5,461 nucleotides of DNA, taken from Candidatus Cloacimonadota bacterium. GTDB lineage: Bacteria > Hydrothermota > E44-bin80. The stretch's first letter is position 1. Each line of letters opens with the position of its first letter. The notes under the pieces were generated by a model. That model was not told the origin of the DNA. It saw nothing but the letters and a program-made list of their open reading frames with translations, and did not search any database. The DNA is taken from contig SOKD01000237.1 in assembly GCA_004376305.1 (NCBI GenBank), forward strand, positions 1-5,461, written 5' to 3'. A program made the translations under genes and the position numbers. Positions 1 through 5,441 of the stretch are shown in pieces.

Positions 1-1409
1 GCGAACGCATCAATCCAACGGGTAAAAAGAAGATGACAGAAGATATAGAGAAAGGAGCTACAGTTGCAATCAGAAACGAAGCAAACAAACAGGCTGATGC
101 AGGAGCATCAATACTTGACCTTAATCTCGGTATGGAATCAGGAATAAGCGAAGACTGGGTGAAAAATCTTGTTACGAAGCTTCTCGCTTCTCCAGATCTC
201 CCTCTCTCATTAGACCTGAGGAATGAAAATCTTATAGAGGCAGCTCTTCAGGAGTATGGGGGCAGACCCCTTCTCAATTCCATAACCATTAAGGATATGG
301 AACGTAAGGTCAAACTCCTTATCCGATATGGAGGTATGGCAGTATTCTTGCCCATCGATGAAACTGGTATTCCCAAAACCGCAGAAAAGAGGGCAGCACT
401 GGCGAAGCGGGTAGTAAATTACCTGGATGAGATGGGATTTAATAAAAATAGAATCCTATTCGACCCCATTGTTATGAGCCTTGCAACCGGTAATGACCCA
501 CGTATAACCCTTGAAACACTCAAATCGTATAAGAAACTCGGTCTCCTGACTGTTCTCGGACTATCCAATATCTCACACGGTCTTCCCCATCGTGCAAGTA
601 TAAACAAATATTTCCTCGATCTATGTGTGAATATTGGGCTTGATGCCGTTATTATGAATCCACTTGAGAAAGAAACGGTTACTGATTTAGACCTCTCCCC
701 CGTTTTCTCAGGCAAAAAAGAAATTATGGCATTTCTTAAGAAAACAAAGATTGAAAAGAAAAAAGAGAGATCCTCCAGAGAAGAGAAGCAAGAGGATAGG
801 ATTCTTAGTACAGTAATTTCTGGAGATAAGGATAAGGTGCTCGACCTCGTAAAAGATCTGCTTAAGAAAATGAGTTATGAGAAGGTTATAGAGGACGTTT
901 TACGACCCGCACTGGACCAGGTGGGCAAATTGTATGAGAAAAGAGAAATTTTCCTTCCCCAGCTTATTATGGCAGCAGAGACTGCGCAGACTGCATTCGG
1001 GTTTATTGAAAAGAAATTTGCAAAGAAGAAAATAGAAGAAGGAGTCATCATTATTGCAACGGTCAGGGGAGACATCCACGACATTGGAAAAAACATCGTG
1101 GCAATGATGCTCAAAAATGCGGGATTTGATGTTACTGACCTCGGTAAGGACGTTCCATCGGAAGAAATAATAAAGGTTGTGAAAGAAAAGGAGGCAACGA
1201 TTATTGCCTTATCCGCACTTATGACAACAACTGCGCTAAGAATGAAAGAAGTAATAGAGTTGGTAAAAAAGGAACATGTGCCCGTAAAAGTGATTGTTGG
1301 CGGTGCATGTATCACAGAAAAATTCGCAGCTGATATCGGTGCTGACGCCTTTGCATCAGATGCTTCAGCAGCTGTAACTAAAATAAGGCAGCTGATAAAA
1401 ACAAAATAA
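1..1409 (+). CDS. metH: Cobalamin-dependent methionine synthase, 3' part (short form without activation domain)
   Basis: This is the C-terminal part of a B12-dependent methyltransferase that moves a methyl group from methyl-tetrahydrofolate to protein-bound cobalamin and, in MetH, on to homocysteine in the cytoplasm. The frame is already open at the left edge: codons from position 3 read ERINPTGKKKM, the start of the MetH pterin domain, so the ATG at 33 is internal. Numbered from that Met, the pterin barrel spans about 1-230 (DLNLG 29-33, LSLDL 58-62, IDETG 108-112, FDP 143-145, LSNISHGLP 177-185, NPLE 209-212). A Lys/Glu-rich linker follows at 232-255. The cap helices are at 256-335 (GKLYEKREIFLPQLIMAAE) and the cobalamin Rossmann domain at 337-458. 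DIHDIG at 347-352 supplies the lower-ligand His349; SALMTTT and VGGA follow. The protein ends there, so the AdoMet reactivation domain is absent, as in Thermotoga-type MetH. The N-terminal homocysteine/zinc domain is presumably upstream of the window. A pterin-corrinoid protein without that domain is the alternative. Confidence 0.9.
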   Translation, partial: ERINPTGKKKMTEDIEKGATVAIRNEANKQADAGASILDLNLGMESGISEDWVKNLVTKLLASPDLPLSLDLRNENLIEAALQEYGGRPLLNSITIKDMERKVKLLIRYGGMAVFLPIDETGIPKTAEKRAALAKRVVNYLDEMGFNKNRILFDPIVMSLATGNDPRITLETLKSYKKLGLLTVLGLSNISHGLPHRASINKYFLDLCVNIGLDAVIMNPLEKETVTDLDLSPVFSGKKEIMAFLKKTKIEKKKERSSREEKQEDRILSTVISGDKDKVLDLVKDLLKKMSYEKVIEDVLRPALDQVGKLYEKREIFLPQLIMAAETAQTAFGFIEKKFAKKKIEEGVIIIATVRGDIHDIGKNIVAMMLKNAGFDVTDLGKDVPSEEIIKVVKEKEATIIALSALMTTTALRMKEVIELVKKEHVPVKVIVGGACITEKFAADIGADAFASDASAAVTKIRQLIKTK

Positions 1410-1481
1410 GAATTGTTTGAAGATTGAAAAAACATATATCCGAATACAGCATTTCAAATCAACCCCCAACGATTCAGACAA

Positions 1482-1504
1482 AACAGAATCTTCTGTCTTC
1501 TGTT
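1482..1504 (-). terminator. Weak hairpin, possible terminator of the - strand operon
   Basis: AACAGAA (1482-1488) and TTCTGTT (1498-1504) form a 7-bp perfect inverted repeat with a 9-base loop. On the - strand the 3' arm runs into TTTTG, a short T-rich tract, about 90 bases past the PIG-L stop. The stem is AT-rich and short, so intrinsic termination would be inefficient. It is listed only because it is the best candidate in the spacer. Confidence 0.2.
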
Positions 1505-1517
1505 CCATCTTCCAATC
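1490..1517. repeat. Heptamer micro-repeats, first cluster
   Basis: CTTCTGT occurs twice in perfect tandem at 1490-1503. It is followed at once by TTCCATC (1503-1509) and TTCCAATC (1510-1517), a second period-7 duplication with one inserted base. The copies are seen directly. Whether they are slippage products or a member of a dispersed heptamer-repeat family cannot be decided from one window. Confidence 0.55.
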
Positions 1518-1545
1518 TATGGTGATACGGAATTCATATTTGACC

Positions 1546-1559
1546 TTTCACTTTTCACT
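1546..1559. repeat. Heptamer tandem repeat TTTCACT x2
   Basis: Two perfect adjacent copies of TTTCACT lie 30-40 bases from the PIG-L stop codon. The period of 7 is the same as in the cluster at 1490-1517, although the unit sequence differs. With only two copies, chance or simple slippage is possible. Confidence 0.5.
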
Positions 1560-1591
1560 TGAAATTATTCTCTTTCCCTTATTGACCACAC

Positions 1592-2272
1592 CTATATACT
1601 CATCCGATAAAAACCTTCCCCGTATTTAAAACCAGGGCTTTTTCCAACCTCTGCCGAAAATCTCTTTATTCTCTCTTCCCAGTGGGGAAGCTGCTCTAAT
1701 TGACTCTTATGTATTCTTATTGCCTCTATCTTCCTGTCTAAAGTTTTGCTAATATCGTTAATAAGAGTCGGTTCATCAGTCGGTGTGAAAAGCAATTCCT
1801 CTGCTCTGTGTGGCTTAAGGTCTATCTCACGCAGAAACGGGAAAAAATGCCAGTCTCGTGCAATCATTATTGCATCAATGACTGCAAATCCTGTTGCTCG
1901 ATGGTCAGGATGAAAATGTCGCCTCCATGGATCATGGGTAATGATTGTTGATGGTTTCATCTTTCGAATAAGTGATGCAATTTCCAGTTTCAATGTATGC
2001 ACAAAATCGATATCGCCATCGGGATGACGGAGAAAGATAACTTTTTTTACCCCGAGATACTCCGCTGCTTCCCTCGCTTCTTGCTCTCTCGTTTCTGCAA
2101 CACGGAAGGGAGAAGCATCTTTGTCCCACGTCCCCTTCTCACCGCAAGAAACAATAACATAGTGGACTTCATCTCCCTGTTCCGTCCATTTCGCTAATGT
2201 ACCACCACAGGCAAGTTCAGGGTCATCAGGATGTGCCATAACGATCAATCTAATCTTCACTGATTTCTCCAT
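1592..2272 (-). CDS. PIG-L/LmbE family zinc-dependent N-deacetylase
   Basis: This is a 226-residue member of the PIG-L (LmbE) superfamily, cytoplasmic zinc hydrolases that remove N-acetyl groups from GlcNAc conjugates (MshB, BshB, PIG-L) or cleave related amides (Mca). The signature AHPDDPE is at 13-19, giving zinc ligand His14 and Asp16/Asp17. The second motif HPDH at 121-124 supplies His124 as zinc ligand and a neighbouring active-site His. HDP at 113-115 and HKSQ at 188-191 are further family landmarks. There is no signal peptide or membrane segment, and the length is normal for the family. It is the last gene of the operon and overlaps the glycosyltransferase stop by 23 bases. An in-frame GTG at 2260 has a better-placed Shine-Dalgarno (GGAG, 6-base gap) than the ATG used here (AAAGG, 3-base gap), so the real start may be four codons later. 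By neighbourhood, the likely substrate is the product of the adjacent GT4 enzyme. Its exact identity is not determinable. Confidence 0.9.
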   Translation of the reverse strand: MEKSVKIRLIVMAHPDDPELACGGTLAKWTEQGDEVHYVIVSCGEKGTWDKDASPFRVAETREQEAREAAEYLGVKKVIFLRHPDGDIDFVHTLKLEIASLIRKMKPSTIITHDPWRRHFHPDHRATGFAVIDAIMIARDWHFFPFLREIDLKPHRAEELLFTPTDEPTLINDISKTLDRKIEAIRIHKSQLEQLPHWEERIKRFSAEVGKSPGFKYGEGFYRMSI

Positions 2273-3317
2273 ATACCTTTAAATATTTCCCGGCTATTTT
2301 ATTCCATTCAAAATTGAGTGCCTTTTTGCGCCCGGTTTCACCAAGCCTATGTCGAAGTTTCTTGTTTCCGATAAGGCGAGAAATTGCTTCTGCAAGGTTT
2401 CGTTTGTTTCTCTTTACAAGGATTCCAGCATCCTCACCAACCGTTTCAGCCAAACCAGTATCCTTAAATCCGATTACCGGTCTTGCTGAAGCCATTGCTT
2501 CAAGCGCAACTAATCCGAACGATTCATAGTACGATGGGACAATGAGCATCCCTGATTTCTGATAATGCTGTCTAAGTTCAGTATGTCCAACGGGTCCCCA
2601 AAATCTAACAGGAAGTCCACCAGCATAGGTTTTTATGCTCTCAAAATTGCGTTCTCCTTTTGATGCACCACCAACAACATCCAGGGAAATATCACGTTTC
2701 AGAAACCTCAGTGCATCAATGAGAAGATCAAGTCCTTTGATTGGATCGATCCTTCCAACAAAAAGAAGTTTCGAATGTCCATCAGCACTTGGTGTGAATC
2801 TCTGAACATCAACACCATGAGGAATGGTCATTATTCTTACGCATGGATACATTTCCTTAATTTCATATGCTTCTTTAACAGTGGGAGAAATTATCAAGTT
2901 ACAGCTTTTAATTATCTCTTCTTCTACCTCTATTCTCATTTCATCCTTTCTTATCGTTTTAAGCATCTCAACGGTATGTAAACTATGTACCCAGGGAATA
3001 TTTATATGGTTTTTTGTAAACAATCCAACGAGTCCAGAAAGCCAGTAATGAGTGTGCATTATGTCGTATCTTCGCAACTCATGGTACCCAATAACCGTAT
3101 TAGAAAATTTACGAAGATTTTCACATGGCAAATGAATGACATTAATCGATGAACCAAGTCTTGTTTTTCCTCGTTTACCGCATGTAAAGATATCAATCTC
3201 ACAGTACTGCGATAACGCCTGATAGAGATGGGAAATGCAGATACTCATTCCACCCGATTTCCCTGCTCCAACTGGATCGAGCGGAGAAGAGTGATACGAT
3301 ATCACTGCAATTCTCAT
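2250..3317 (-). CDS. GT4-family glycosyltransferase, MshA-like
   Basis: This 355-residue GT-B glycosyltransferase of family GT4 would transfer a sugar from a nucleotide donor (UDP-GlcNAc in the MshA and BshA relatives) with retention. The N-terminal acceptor domain carries a glycine-rich loop GAGKSGGM at 17-24 and HTHYWLSG at 88-95. HSLHT follows at 111-115. All three closely resemble MshA (and sucrose-phosphate synthase) rather than BshA. The C-terminal donor domain has PHGVD at 166-170, FVGRIDPIKG at 186-195 with the expected Arg189 and Lys194, and the E-x7-E motif ESFGLVALE at 265-273. The protein is complete, compact compared with MshA (about 420 residues), and has no membrane segment. 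Its ATG overlaps the upstream stop as ATGA with only a weak purine-rich leader, implying translational coupling. The following gene is a PIG-L deacetylase, the classic partner of MshA/BshA-type enzymes. The acceptor (inositol phosphate, malate, lipid or other) is unknown, and a role in surface glycans remains possible. Confidence 0.88.
   Translation of the reverse strand: MRIAVISYHSSPLDPVGAGKSGGMSICISHLYQALSQYCEIDIFTCGKRGKTRLGSSINVIHLPCENLRKFSNTVIGYHELRRYDIMHTHYWLSGLVGLFTKNHINIPWVHSLHTVEMLKTIRKDEMRIEVEEEIIKSCNLIISPTVKEAYEIKEMYPCVRIMTIPHGVDVQRFTPSADGHSKLLFVGRIDPIKGLDLLIDALRFLKRDISLDVVGGASKGERNFESIKTYAGGLPVRFWGPVGHTELRQHYQKSGMLIVPSYYESFGLVALEAMASARPVIGFKDTGLAETVGEDAGILVKRNKRNLAEAISRLIGNKKLRHRLGETGRKKALNFEWNKIAGKYLKVYGEISED
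2267..2270 (-). promoter_or_regulatory. Shine-Dalgarno for alternative GTG start of the PIG-L gene
   Basis: On the - strand GGAG is followed by six bases and then GTG (2258-2260), in frame with the deacetylase. The motif lies inside the first codons of the ATG version and inside the 3' end of the glycosyltransferase gene. It supports, but does not prove, initiation at 2260. The ATG at 2272 has only AAAGG three bases before it, which is tighter than usual. Confidence 0.4.
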
Positions 3318-4249
3318 CTTCTCACTCTCTTTGTATATCGCCTTTCCGCTCCTAAATCGAACTTGTACCTTTCTGCTCCACGGAGGAAATCATAATACCG
3401 TACTTCTTCCTTTATTGCTAATTCTATGTCCAGAGCTATCGAGATGATACCCGGAGACAAATGTTGAAAATCTGTATTAAATCCCATGTTATAAAGGTAT
3501 ACGCAATCACCAAAACGGAAAGACAGAAGAGCACCTATCGGTAACGAATCAACAAAGGTTACATGAAACCTGAGCCAGCCCTTCTGGGAGAACGAATTGA
3601 CAATGTCTGTGAAAAATGCGCGCATTTCCTCAGAGAGAAATTCTTTCTTTTTCTTACTTGATGCAGCCATTAAACGAAAGAGAATGTCGATTTGTTGTGA
3701 TTCCATCTCTCTCACCACGAGACCATCTATCTTTTTCATCTTTCTCCGTAACTCGTGTCTGTGTTTACCATTGAGGTTTTTGAGGTATTCATCCCAGGAA
3801 TCAGGAAGCAAAAGGAGTGGGCTGAGTTCAGACTCCTCAATCCTTGCATCCGTGATATAGTTGGGTAAGTGTTGAACAATGGGACTGTTCATCTCTAGAG
3901 GGAAAAGGTCAACGTGCCACTCCTCTGATGTAATTTTAGAAGCCAACGTCATAATAATGTCTTCCTTGCAATCGGGAAAATACATAATATCAATAAGGTC
4001 AGTTACACGTTCATCACCTATAAATTTCACCATTCTATTCTCAACCGTTCCTGGAAGGATGCCCACAGGATTATCATCTTTCCAGAAGACCATAATATCT
4101 GGATCCGTTTTCCATAGCTGACAAAGGGCTGTAAACCACTCATGGCTGAGAAACGGAGATGCGTTTGGTGTCTTTTGAAAAATTGTTTTCCATATCCCCA
4201 AACTGGAACTGAGCTTTCGCGTTTTCATTACCAAATGTTGACTGGACAT
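3314..4249 (-). CDS. CelD/BcsL-type GNAT acyltransferase (FemAB-like, Acetyltransf_6)
   Basis: This is a 311-residue soluble protein of the FemAB-like/CelD GNAT group. Members transfer acyl or aminoacyl groups, usually onto amino groups of sugars, peptides or cell-envelope precursors. Numbered from the ATG at 4249, the N-terminal landmark ASPFLSHEWF is at 30-39. The basic helix LNGKHRHELRRKMKKI is at 159-174. The second GNAT-fold core includes LPIGALLSFRFGDCVYLYNMGF (about 236-257). The family C-terminal signature YDFLRGAERYKFDLGA is at 286-301, with a short basic tail after it. Length and both ends are normal, so the gene is intact. The frame is open further upstream to a TTG at 4288, but a perfect AAGGAG five bases before the ATG at 4249 decides the start. 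This start lies about 110 bases inside the preceding GNAT gene in another frame. Its stop overlaps the glycosyltransferase start (ATGA). A likely job is re-acylating an amine exposed by the PIG-L enzyme, which is inference from context. Confidence 0.82.
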   Translation of the reverse strand: MSSQHLVMKTRKLSSSLGIWKTIFQKTPNASPFLSHEWFTALCQLWKTDPDIMVFWKDDNPVGILPGTVENRMVKFIGDERVTDLIDIMYFPDCKEDIIMTLASKITSEEWHVDLFPLEMNSPIVQHLPNYITDARIEESELSPLLLLPDSWDEYLKNLNGKHRHELRRKMKKIDGLVVREMESQQIDILFRLMAASSKKKKEFLSEEMRAFFTDIVNSFSQKGWLRFHVTFVDSLPIGALLSFRFGDCVYLYNMGFNTDFQHLSPGIISIALDIELAIKEEVRYYDFLRGAERYKFDLGAERRYTKRVRR

Positions 4250-4799
4250 CCTGACTCCTTGGACTGTAATTCCATATCTTGAACCCAAAAAGATTATGGA
4301 AGTGTACCACCTGATAGCAGGAAAAACCTGCTCGTTTTATCCCCCGCGCAGATTTATGATTGGATGAAGTGGTAAAGATAAGAGTATAGGAATAACCTTT
4401 GCCCTTATAAAATCTTACAACGTCACTAATAAGAAAAGGATAAATTCGATTCCCTCTGTATTTCACATTTGTGAATGCATCATACAGATACACTTCATTT
4501 GGTCTCACGTACAGCATATCTTCTACTTCATCAACCCGGCATTGTGCTGTAGCCACAAACAGATAGGCAACTGGTTTCGATTGATAGAAAGCAACAAAGA
4601 GCTTGTGTCCCCGTGAGATTCGCTGCTCTACCACGGAACGCTGCACATTCTCAAGTTCAACAGGATTGCTGCAGAGCTTCACAGCAACCGTCAGCAATGG
4701 ATTAATGCGCGGAATTGTTTTCTCAGAGGTAAAACAATAAAGCCCTAGCGATTTTCGTGTTACACCCCTTTGAAGTCTGGAGAATCTATTTGTAATCAA
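4140..4799 (-). CDS. Small GNAT-fold N-acetyltransferase-like protein
   Basis: This is a 219-residue cytoplasmic protein that looks like a divergent single-domain GNAT acyltransferase. After an uncharacterised N-terminal stretch, HKLFVAFYQSKPVAYLFVA (65-83) fits the beta2-beta3 hairpin. VYLYDAFTNVKYRGNRIYPFLI (103-124) fits motif A, with the degenerate acyl-CoA loop KYRGNRIY in place of the usual Q/RxxGxG/A. The segment from SYTLIFTTSSNHKSARGIKRAGF (137-159) fits the beta5 strand and motif B helix. The start is TTG, overlapping the MBL stop as TTGA, with GAGGG five bases before it; the first in-frame ATG is far inside the domain. The recognisable fold ends near residue 178. Residues from about 184 to 219 overlap the next gene out of frame and look like low-information tail sequence, so the present stop may result from loss of an earlier one. 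The substrate is unknown; its place beside a second acyltransferase suggests that both modify the same product. Confidence 0.72.
   Translation of the reverse strand: MITNRFSRLQRGVTRKSLGLYCFTSEKTIPRINPLLTVAVKLCSNPVELENVQRSVVEQRISRGHKLFVAFYQSKPVAYLFVATAQCRVDEVEDMLYVRPNEVYLYDAFTNVKYRGNRIYPFLISDVVRFYKGKGYSYTLIFTTSSNHKSARGIKRAGFSCYQVVHFHNLFGFKIWNYSPRSQDVQSTFGNENAKAQFQFGDMENNFSKDTKRISVSQP
4255..4260 (-). promoter_or_regulatory. Strong Shine-Dalgarno that fixes the start of the CelD-like gene
   Basis: The - strand reads AAGGAG, then TCAGG, then ATG (4247-4249), a consensus Shine-Dalgarno with a 5-base gap. It is embedded in the coding sequence of the upstream GNAT gene. It gives independent re-initiation, and argues against the TTG at 4288 as start. 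Confidence 0.8.
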
Positions 4800-5335
4800 T
4801 AGAGCCCTCTTTCTCTTCCAATAGTGGTTGGCTCTCCGTGACCCGGATGTACTTCGGTTTCATCTGGCAGTATGAGTAATTTTTCCCGAATGCTCTTCAG
4901 TATTGCCCGTTCATCCCCCCCAGAAAAAGATGTATTTCCATGTCCATTCGGAAACAACGTATCGCCTGAAAAAAGGATGTTTCCCACAAGGAAACAACAT
5001 CCCCCTGGTGTATGTCCCGGAGTATGTAAGACCTTCAGTCTATCCTGTTCAAACTCGATTTTCTGATTGTCTTCCAATTCCAAGTCAAATCCTGGTCTCC
5101 AATCCAGTTGGTGGACTGCAGTTCTTGCATTGAAAGCTTCTTTAACCTCCTGTAGAGCACCAATGTGATCGGAATGACCATGTGTGAGGAGAATGAGGAT
5201 TATATCAAGACCGGATGCCTTTTCGATAATCCTTTTCGCTTCTGCTCCGGGATCGATAATAATCCCACTATTTCCCGATTTCAAAATGTAACAGTTTGTT
5301 TCCAGACCACCAACAATCAAACATTCAAATATCAT
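4796..5335 (-). CDS. MBL-fold metallo-hydrolase (glyoxalase II-like)
   Basis: This is a compact 179-residue, single-domain metallo-beta-lactamase-fold hydrolase of the glyoxalase II/YcbL-like group, predicted cytoplasmic. These enzymes use a two-metal site to hydrolyse thioesters such as S-lactoylglutathione or other thiol conjugates and esters. All expected ligands are visible: THGHSDH at 51-57 (His52, His54, Asp56, His57), His108 within HTPGHTPG (104-111), Asp125 in SGDTLF, and His166 in HPGHGEP (163-169). The N-terminus (VGGLETNCYIL, 8-18) and IIIDPGAE (25-32) are typical. No C-terminal HAGH substrate domain is present, so glutathione specificity is not implied. It is the first gene of the five-gene unit, downstream of a strong promoter. 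No Shine-Dalgarno precedes the ATG, which is unusual beside its well-led neighbours. A housekeeping role unrelated to the other four genes is possible, but the 4-base overlap with the next gene favours co-expression. Confidence 0.9.
   Translation of the reverse strand: MIFECLIVGGLETNCYILKSGNSGIIIDPGAEAKRIIEKASGLDIILILLTHGHSDHIGALQEVKEAFNARTAVHQLDWRPGFDLELEDNQKIEFEQDRLKVLHTPGHTPGGCCFLVGNILFSGDTLFPNGHGNTSFSGGDERAILKSIREKLLILPDETEVHPGHGEPTTIGRERGLY
4805..4809 (-). promoter_or_regulatory. Shine-Dalgarno for the TTG-started GNAT gene
   Basis: The - strand reads GAGGG, then CTCTA, then TTG (4797-4799). The 5-base gap is good, and the site sits in the last codons of the MBL gene. It supports the non-ATG start, since no ATG occurs near the N-terminus. 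Confidence 0.6.
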
Positions 5336-5340
5336 AACAC

Positions 5341-5346
5341 ATTATA
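5341..5346 (-). promoter_or_regulatory. Possible second -10 box (TATAAT) giving a leaderless transcript
   Basis: The - strand has a perfect TATAAT followed by GTGTT and the MBL ATG, so a start about 6-7 bases downstream would fall on or next to the A of ATG. The gene has no Shine-Dalgarno, which would suit a leaderless message. The best -35 match is poor (TTAATA with a 15-base spacer), and AT-rich leaders throw up such boxes by chance. Confidence 0.3.
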
Positions 5347-5376
5347 TTGAATTTTGTTGTGTATTAAGGATTCCCA

Positions 5377-5392
5377 ATGTTCAGGAGAACAT
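5377..5392. promoter_or_regulatory. 16-bp palindrome in the leader, candidate operator
   Basis: ATGTTC and GAACAT flank a 4-base AGGA spacer, a perfect inverted repeat of 6-bp arms. It lies about 14-29 bases downstream of the expected transcription start, a position where a dimeric repressor could block elongation. The transcript could also fold here into a small hairpin with a 4-base loop. No regulator can be named. Confidence 0.45.
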
Positions 5393-5412
5393 CACATAAC
5401 CCTATCCTTTTC

Positions 5413-5441
5413 AAAATAGCAGACGAAATTCCAAATGTCAA
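5413..5441 (-). promoter_or_regulatory. Strong sigma-70-type promoter of the operon
   Basis: On the - strand TTGACA (5436-5441) is followed by exactly 17 bases and TATTTT (5413-5418), with TGC immediately before it forming an extended -10. The -35 is perfect and the -10 keeps its most conserved positions (TA at the start, T at the end). It points at the MBL gene about 70 bases downstream and is the only well-formed promoter seen for the five - strand genes. Confidence 0.75.

Larger units (their letters stand above)
1410..1591. other. Noncoding spacer between convergent genes
   Basis: This stretch of about 180 bases separates the 3' ends of metH (+) and the PIG-L gene (-). No convincing protein, tRNA or other RNA was recognised. 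It is pyrimidine-rich on the + strand and holds short tandem duplications of period 7. It also has one weak inverted repeat, but no GC-rich hairpin with a clear T-run for either gene. Confidence 0.7.
5336..5412 (-). other. 5' leader of the five-gene operon
   Basis: This is the region between the -10 box and the MBL start codon. If transcription begins near 5405-5406, the leader is about 70 bases long. It contains the palindrome at 5377-5392 and a TATAAT five bases before the start codon. It has no obvious Shine-Dalgarno, and no known riboswitch was recognised. Confidence 0.5.

Noticed and set aside
875..1435. Long antisense frame of 186 codons opposite metH
   Set aside because: Its Ser/Ile/Phe-rich composition is what antisense translation of the metH cap and B12 domains would give. 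No motif or leader was seen, and the sense frame carries unmistakable B12-binding signatures.
1417..1629. Open frame of 70 codons on the + strand after metH
   Set aside because: It has no Shine-Dalgarno, consists of low-complexity Phe/Ser-rich spacer translation, and runs into the 3' end of the PIG-L gene on the opposite strand.
1592..3317. Naming the GT/PIG-L pair bshA-bshB or mshA-mshB
   Set aside because: The GT N-terminus is MshA/SPS-like rather than BshA-like, the protein is much shorter than MshA, and no cysteine ligase is present. Exact orthology is not supported.
3314..4288. TTG at 4288 as start of the CelD-like protein
   Set aside because: The ATG at 4249 has a perfect AAGGAG, and the extra 13 residues add no family sequence. 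The longer version would also increase the overlap to about 150 bases.
4140..4290. Programmed -1 frameshift fusing the two acyltransferases
   Set aside because: Moving from the upstream to the downstream frame needs +1 (or -2), not -1. No slippery heptamer was identified, and the downstream gene has its own strong ribosome binding site.
4872..5350. Short + strand frames opposite the MBL gene
   Set aside because: They overlap one another and a gene with all MBL metal ligands. They have Cys/Pro/Phe-rich shadow composition and no leaders.
5377..5392. LexA/SOS box
   Set aside because: The Gram-positive-type LexA box has GAAC-N4-GTTC; here the half-sites are in the opposite order (GTTC-N4-GAAC). 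The operon genes have no DNA-repair character.
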